Both the position numbers and the translations under genes were made by a program. Under the pieces are notes generated by a model, which worked only from the letters and a program-made list of their open reading frames with translations, was not told the DNA's origin and made no database searches. From Mortierella alpina (taxonomy: Eukaryota > Mortierellomycota > Mortierellomycetes > Mortierellales > Mortierellaceae), in the NCBI GenBank assembly GCA_029449245.1, contig JANATF010000023.1:62001-126000 (forward strand): a stretch of 64,000 bases of DNA. The letters run 5' to 3'. Shown here piece after piece: positions 57,807-64,000 of the stretch (positions are counted from its first letter, which is position 1; each line of letters begins with the position of its first letter).

Positions 57807-58397
57807 TGTCGCCCTAGGAGCCGAGTCGTGAGTCGTGTGTCTATGCTATGCTCCTTTGTTGAGCAGACGCAGGAGGGGTTATTTTTTCTTCCTGTTTTTG
57901 GAGGTAGCTCGAGGCTTGTCGCTTGTCGTTCAGAACGAGCACACGGGACGAGGGATGGAGCGAGCGCGAGTGTACAGAGTGTGTGCTGGAGGCGAGCGGA
58001 GCGGTGAGGATGGGGATGATGGAGCACTGCAGCGAGCGGGAGGCGTGTCCAGGACAGAGGGCGGAAAAAGGGGACGCGTCTCGACGCTGTTTATTTTTCT
58101 CGCTGCAAATCTCGTGCCGTTTAATGGAGCTGTGGACTGCAACAAAGCGCAGTCCTCCTAGCCGTTTTTTTTGATTGGAAGCGCGCTTCTCGCCGCTTGT
58201 GGCGACTTTATGACTTGAAAACCATTCCCGCGCTCGCTGCTCATCCATCCATTCCATCCGTCCATCCATCCGCCCATCCGCCCATCCATCTGTCGTCCCC
58301 TTCATGCCCCACTCCTCGGCCCACTCCTCAGCCACACTCCTCGACGCGACGCACTCCTCAGCCAACGCGACTACACCCACACTCTCACATCCAGCCA
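57807..58397. promoter_or_regulatory. Bidirectional promoter interval
   Basis: 591 bp separate the start codons of the divergent Mrc1-like and synaptojanin-like genes. It contains a CCATCCAT-type repeat near 58244-58290. No TATA box stands out on either side. Confidence 0.55.
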
Positions 58398-61300
58398 ATG
58401 CAGGCCGAGGTCTACGTCTCCTCCAACGGCCACTCGGCACGCACGCTGGCCCTGCGCCCGTGCTCCACGCAACGCCTCGATGCCTCGTCCAAGCAGGGCC
58501 AGATCCTCTACTTCTCGCCGCATGAACAGCCTGCCGCTACAGGCCGTGCCCAGGTCTCAGTCCGCCTCGAGCCAGCGTCCGGCTTTGAGCAGACCGCCTT
58601 CCGCAAGCTACAGAGCCGACCCGTCTTTGGCTGTCTAGGTCTCATGCACCATGCCAACGGTGAGTTGTCATCTATCAAACTATTCCCATCCACACAGGAA
58701 CACATGCACACTTGCCTACTTGCTAACGCTCTTTTACGGCCCAAAAAAAAACAGACACATTCCTCGCCCTGGTCACTGGATGTGTCAAGGTCGGCGACAT
58801 TCGCTTGGGAGAATCGGTCTACAAGATTGTCGCCGTCAGGTTCTTTTCACTCACTGGCAACACGCCGGACGAGGACATGATCCCTGCACCCTACGACCCC
58901 GAGACCGCGAACGAGAACGAAGGACCCACCATGATGCCCCACCCTTGTCGCGAGCTTGAAAAAGTCCTTTGCAACGGCGCGTTCTTCTTCTCACCTCAGT
59001 TTGATCTCACGCGGTCAATCCAAGCCAGGCAAGTTTCTCGCCTTCCCTTCATTACCAGCATATCAACGAGACTCTGATGGTCATCGGCTCAAAGAGAAGA
59101 AATGCTGACAGGTGCTGCCCGTTTTCTGCTGTGTGATCATGATCTTTGTACAGAGCAATCAAGATGCAGGAAGCGGCCAAAGCAGAAGCCAACATGAACT
59201 ATGACGAAAAATTTCTCTGGAACTACTTTATGCTCAAGGAATTACTGACCTACCGGTCTCACTTGGATGAGCAGGAACGCGAGGAGCTGGACTATGGGGG
59301 ACTCTTGGTAATAGTATTGCCTTGACGGATCCCAGATGACATGGAACTAGTTGAACACCGCGACTCATATCCGAACTTGCAAACATCACGTCACTAGGTC
59401 CATATCATTCAAGGATATGTTGGATGCCAGGCATTCAGGACACAAACTACACAGGGACAGTTATCTATCATATCTCGACTCAGCTCAAAGCGTGCAGGTA
59501 AGGTCAGTCTGCCATGAACTTTAAGGCAGCATTGTACGCAAAGTCTTTGTGGTCAGGTTCAAAACATGGGACTAATCGCTGTCAAAACTCTTGGGATGTC
59601 CAATTTGTGATGGCTTAGGAACGAGATACAATACCAGAGGAATAGACGACACTGGGAGTGTTGCCAACTTTGTAGAGGTAGGACACAAGGAATGTGGTGA
59701 AGAAGCAAAAGGGAATTGTTTCAACAACAACGTCAATACTTATTGCTTGTCGGATCCATCATAGACCGAGACCATACTGTCCAACTCGGAGTGGTGCTTT
59801 GCATATACCCAAATTCGTGGAAGCGTACCAGGTAACCATCGTGGAGCAAGACTCGAACAAAAGTCTTGATCACTGGACAAGTCGTCAATAGCCAGCGCAA
59901 CCTGACAGATATTGCATTACTATCACAAATACTAGTATTCTGGGAACAGCAGGGGTTACAGCTTGCTAGCCACAAGATTCAGCTTTCTCGAGGACCCGAG
60001 GCGACCAAACCAGCTGTACGGCGGCATTTTGAAGAGCTGATCCAAAAATACGAAGATGTTCATATCCTGGATCTACTAGGAAGCAAGGATCAAGGAGAAG
60101 TAACGCTGTCGCAAGAGTACCGAAATCAGGTCGAGGATCTAGGACCACAAATTTTGAAAAATCTACACATGACTCGCTTCGACTATCACTCTCAAGTGAA
60201 GGGAGGCAACTATGACCAGGTTCAGTCATTACTGCAGCATATCCGAGGAGACTCTGAGAGATATGGATACTTTTATCATGATCTGCTGTCCAACACCATT
60301 GTACAGACGCAACGAGGCGTTTTTAGAACCAACTGTCTGGACTGCTTGGATCGGTGAGTTGTTGGCAATTGTCAGCGAAAATGACTCTTTGCACTCGCCC
60401 TGTAGTGTTGACAGTTTTTATCATGCGGCTTTGCTTTCGTCTTAGAACAAATGTCATTCAAAGCAATTTGTCAAAAGAGGCCCTGGAATCCCTACTGGAC
60501 AATCTCTTGCCACAGGATAGCCGCTTTGGCAGCTTGATGCTAATGCACTCTGAGCTTTGGGCTGATAACGGGGACATGCTATCAAAAATCTACACAGGCA
60601 CAGGCGCACTCAAGTCCGAGGTGACCCGATCAGGAAAAATGTCCTTTGCCAGCATGCTCGGCGACGCTACAAAGTCCATCAATCGCTTTTACATCAACAA
60701 CTTTCAGGATAAGGATCGTCAGGAGGTCATTGATGTGCTCTTGGTGAGTGCCTGCGTGCTCATTGATTTGACTTGCAGGTGTGAGACAGTGGCATTCACC
60801 TGCGTTTTATACTAATGCGCGCAAAAAACCCCCCTCCGCTTGTCAATTATGAATAGGGTAAAATGGCCCACCAAGCACCAGTGGCGATTCATGATCCCGT
60901 GCATGATTCGATTGCGTCCGAGATGAAGGCTCGGTTGGGCGAATACTCGCAGCAGGTCCAGATTGATGTATTTGTAGGAACATACAACTTGAACGGCAAA
61001 GCTCCCTCTGGTGAATCTCTCGAAGCGTGGCTGTGTTTCGACAAAGGTAACAACCAGCGTCTTGCTATTCCAAAAATTCAATGTTTAATGCGGATCAGAT
61101 CTAACCGACTTTTTTTTATCGGCGATACTACCGTAGACGTGCCGGAGCCAGATCTCTACGTCATAGGATTCCAAGAAATCGTGAAACTCACGCCAAAGCA
61201 GATTATGGCCACGGACGAAAACAAGCGCAGGGTATGGGAGCAGGAAGTTGAGAGGACGATCAACCGCCGAGGTGGATCTCGCTATATTCAACTGCGATCA

Positions 61301-64000
61301 GGCCAGCTTGTAGGCGCTGCCCTTATGATCTACGTCAAGGAGCAGAACGCACCGTTCATTCGCAATGTTGAATGCTCAATCAAAAAGACGGGCTTGGGAG
61401 GCATGGCCGGAAACAAAGGTGCAGTGGCGATCCGCATGGACTATTACGAATCCACACTTTGCTTGGTCACATCACACTTGGCCTCGGGACAGGAAAATCT
61501 GCAGGAGCGCAACAATGACTTTCACACGATCAATGACGGGATCGCGTTCGCGCGAGGCAGGACCATCTCTAGCCACGATATTATCTTGTGGTGCGGTGAC
61601 TTTAACTACAGAGTTGATATGGAGAATGATCAAATCAGAGCCTTGGTCAGTCAAGGCAACTACTTTGAAATCTTTCGGTGCGACCAGCTGAAGCGTTCAA
61701 TCGACTATGGAGAGGCGTTTTACGGATACAAGGAGGGTATCATTGCATTCGCACCGACGTATCGCTATGATATTGGGACCGATAATTATGACACCAGTGA
61801 AAAGTACCGAGCGCCGGCTTGGACGGATCGCATTCTTTACCGCGGTCGAGGTGTAAGTTCATTCGCAAACTGGCCTTTAAACGAACGTGGACAAATCTTG
61901 TCGGACAAGCATCCAAAACTAATACTTTTGGAACTTGTATTCTCGTAGATTTATCAAACTAGCTACGAGCGTGCAGAATTCCGGACATCAGACCACAGGC
62001 CAGGTACATGGAAACAACGACTACGCTTGATAGCTATTGATTGAGGATGATGAACGCGAGACTGATTACTCATTCTCTTTTTGTATCTAATAGTCATGTC
62101 AATGTTTGTTCTGGAATTGACGATGCTGGATTCAGCTGCAAAGGAACAGATGGAGCAGACGTTGTACCGCAAGAGCTCTAACAGGTCGTTGGCAGAAGGT
62201 CTTTTGAAGGATGGCAAGAGAGACGCACCGGGACCAGGGCCTCGAGGTTTGATAGGACAGAAAACTGACAAGCTCCGAGATGGCTTTGCCTTTGATCCGA
62301 GTTATGATCGTGTGCCCAGTAGTAAGTTGCTCATGAGCGATCCGGTTGAAACGTGTTACACAGCACGCCTAGTCTCTAACGCGTCACTACACTCGTCAAC
62401 TTGATGATGTTAAATAGCCCCAAAGCCCAGCTCTGAGAGCCAGCAGTGGTGGAATGACCCGTTGGAGGATGGGGTGCAGAGAATCCCCTCTGGTAAAAAG
62501 AACCCATTCGAAGGCGACAAGACCATCACCGGCACAGACAAGGCGGTTTCATCCTCGCGACCAGCCCCTGCTCCTCCGGCTTCCGTTCCCGCCAAGAAAC
62601 AGCCTGCTGTGGATCTCCTCGGAGGTAAGACAGACTCACAACCCAAACACACCATGTGTTGCAGAGACGGACGGGAGATTAAGGTTTTCTTTGGCTGACC
62701 CTGGATGAAAAAAAAAATCTAAAGATTTAGCTAGCGAGCAGATCGATGCCCCTGTCCTACCTCTGACGGGAAAGACGACCGCGGGAACAGAGTCGGGTCT
62801 CGGGAACGTCCACGTCAGTGCCCTTGCTGCCACGAACAGTGTCAAACGGAGCGCGCCTCCACCGCCCGTCAATCGCAGAAGGGTCGGTCTACCTGCAGCG
62901 ACCTTGCCTGCCTCAACTGTGATCCACAGCGACAAAGATGCAGCGCGTCGACCCGCTCCACCGCCACCCAGACAGACTGCCAATGGGGCTGTGGGGGCAT
63001 CTCGGGACGACACTGATGACGATGACGACGATGAGGATGACGATGATGAGAGTGATGACGAGGATGGCGCTGATTTTGAAAGGGGCGGCGATGTAGAAGA
63101 CGTAAAGCCAACCGGCGGAGTTACAGCCAAAGAGTCAAAGGAAAGCACGAACGAGGAGGAGACACTTTTGAAGCCATCACAGCTCAAGAAACAGCAGCAG
63201 CAGCAGCAGGTACCTGAAACCCCTTCATCAACAGCGAGCGTGTTCAGGAAGACCAACAAGGACGTTGATGTGATCCGACCTAGACTCTCTGGCTCCTCGT
63301 CCTCGTCGACCGCTTCAACGTCGTCGGCCCCGCTGTCGACCATTGCAGCCAACAAATCCAAGGTGTTGTTGCCTGGATTTGATGCACGAGGTGGGAGTGG
63401 CGGTCCACAGCCACACAAGGGACCGACCATTGTGTCCATGGGATTAGGTCTGAGCTCTGCGGGTGTAGGCAGCCCCAGCGCTAGCAAGAGTCCAGGAACA
63501 GGCTTGAGCAGTGGCAGTGTCCTTCAGCGCACCAAGGAATTCAACAGCACACCACCCAGAGCGGCTCCGGCGTCAACATCCTCTGCAGCGCCAGGGTCAC
63601 TGGCGTCCAAGGTCGGTGCTATTGGCAAGGAGAAGGACAAGGAGAAGGGAGCAGCTGACGAGATGGAGACATCGAATGCCCTGTCAGTATCGGAGCTCAA
63701 AAAGTCGTTTGGAGTCGTGTCTGGGTCACCATCTACTCCTTCCGTGTCGACTAGCAAGTCTATTGGCACTCCATCCGCGGTCTCTGTTCCATCCAATGGC
63801 CTTGGGAACAACAAGAGCGGTAATGGGATCATGCCTGTGATCCCCATGGTGAAGCCGCTGTCGTTCTCTCCGTCTGGAATATCTGGTTCGGCAGATGCCT
63901 CTTCCAAGGCCAAGGCCAAGACGGCAGGTTTTGGCGCTGCTCAGTCAGGATTGGCGCTAAAGCCTTCTTTAGGAAACAGAGCGGCTGCGACTGGCACAGG
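58398..64000 (+). CDS. Synaptojanin-like phosphoinositide phosphatase (SAC + 5-phosphatase), 3' partial
   Basis: Removes phosphates from phosphoinositides during endocytosis and membrane traffic. Fourteen exons were traced: 58398-58659, 58755-59028, 59154-59307, 59398-59497, 59619-59677, 59766-59832, 59936-60353, 60446-60743, 60857-61046, 61137-61852, 61949-62003, 62094-62321, 62418-62624 and 62725 to the window end, phases agreeing at every junction (1434 codons so far). The SAC domain has RAGTRYNTRGIDDTG, QIRGSVPVFWEQQG and catalytic CLDCLDR (Cys 439). The inositol 5-phosphatase has FVGTYNLNGK, GDFNYRV (761-767), PAWTDRILYRG (from 834) and TSDHRP (859-864). An NPF motif for EH-domain partners is at 969-971. 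The tail is Pro/Ser-rich with an acidic run and poly-Gln. Intron 2 uses a GC donor (CAG|GCAAGT). It matches yeast Inp51-53 and synaptojanin in order of domains. Confidence 0.93.

Noticed and set aside
62636-63487. 283-codon minus-strand frame rich in Ser and Gly
   Set aside because: Opposite the last synaptojanin exon; composition mirrors its Asp and Pro runs.

Overview
The window reads as nuclear DNA of a filamentous fungus. Evidence: two chitin synthases, a fungal-type plasma-membrane H+-ATPase, a cytochrome bc1 subunit, a cytosolic ribosomal protein and a synaptojanin-type lipid phosphatase, all with short spliceosomal GT-AG introns (about 54-440 nt, one GC-AG). Basal-fungal flavour (Mucoromycota or Mortierellomycota, Mortierella-like) is an inference from the mix: a YABBY/HMG-like small protein, a secreted bacterial-type NlpC/P60 domain, many low-complexity tracts. 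No rRNA, tRNA or CRISPR array was seen.

Layout. 0-4 kb: a class IV-like chitin synthase (5' end outside the window), converging on a GNAT acetyltransferase. 4-7.3 kb: decayed transposable elements (Gypsy-type RNase H, Helitron, gag-like pieces). 7.3-16.6 kb, all minus strand: a SANT/Myb-like coiled-coil protein, a three-exon P-type H+-ATPase and a four-exon Sec17/SNAP-like TPR protein. 16.6-20 kb: pyrimidine-rich, gene-poor. 20-30 kb: an Asn-rich orphan, a strongly promoted YABBY-like gene, a possible DUF4504/C1orf74-like gene, ribosomal protein eS21, a secreted NlpC/P60 protein and bc1 subunit QCR9. 30-41 kb: two orphan multi-exon genes, a small secreted protein with a dibasic site, a divergent mitochondrial carrier and a six-exon FAD monooxygenase. 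42.5-45.5 kb: a second chitin synthase (class I-III type).

46-52 kb is the most accessory-looking part. It has a 17-bp minisatellite, a 26-G homopolymer, two small secreted proteins with eight mature cysteines each, a hAT-type MITE with a perfect 8-bp target duplication, an inverted pair of diverged repeats, a 90-bp tandem repeat and a tandem array of three near-identical exon-intron units whose differences are largely synonymous. 53-64 kb returns to core genes: a four-exon Mrc1/Claspin checkpoint mediator and, divergently from a shared 591-bp promoter interval, a synaptojanin-like SAC plus 5-phosphatase gene running off the end of the window.

Genes were assembled by joining open frames at splice sites and checking that phases agree over the whole coding sequence. 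Nothing suggests operon-like organisation. Shared themes are cell-wall synthesis (two chitin synthases), membrane energisation and traffic (H+-ATPase, SNAP-like, synaptojanin) and mitochondrial function (QCR9, carrier).
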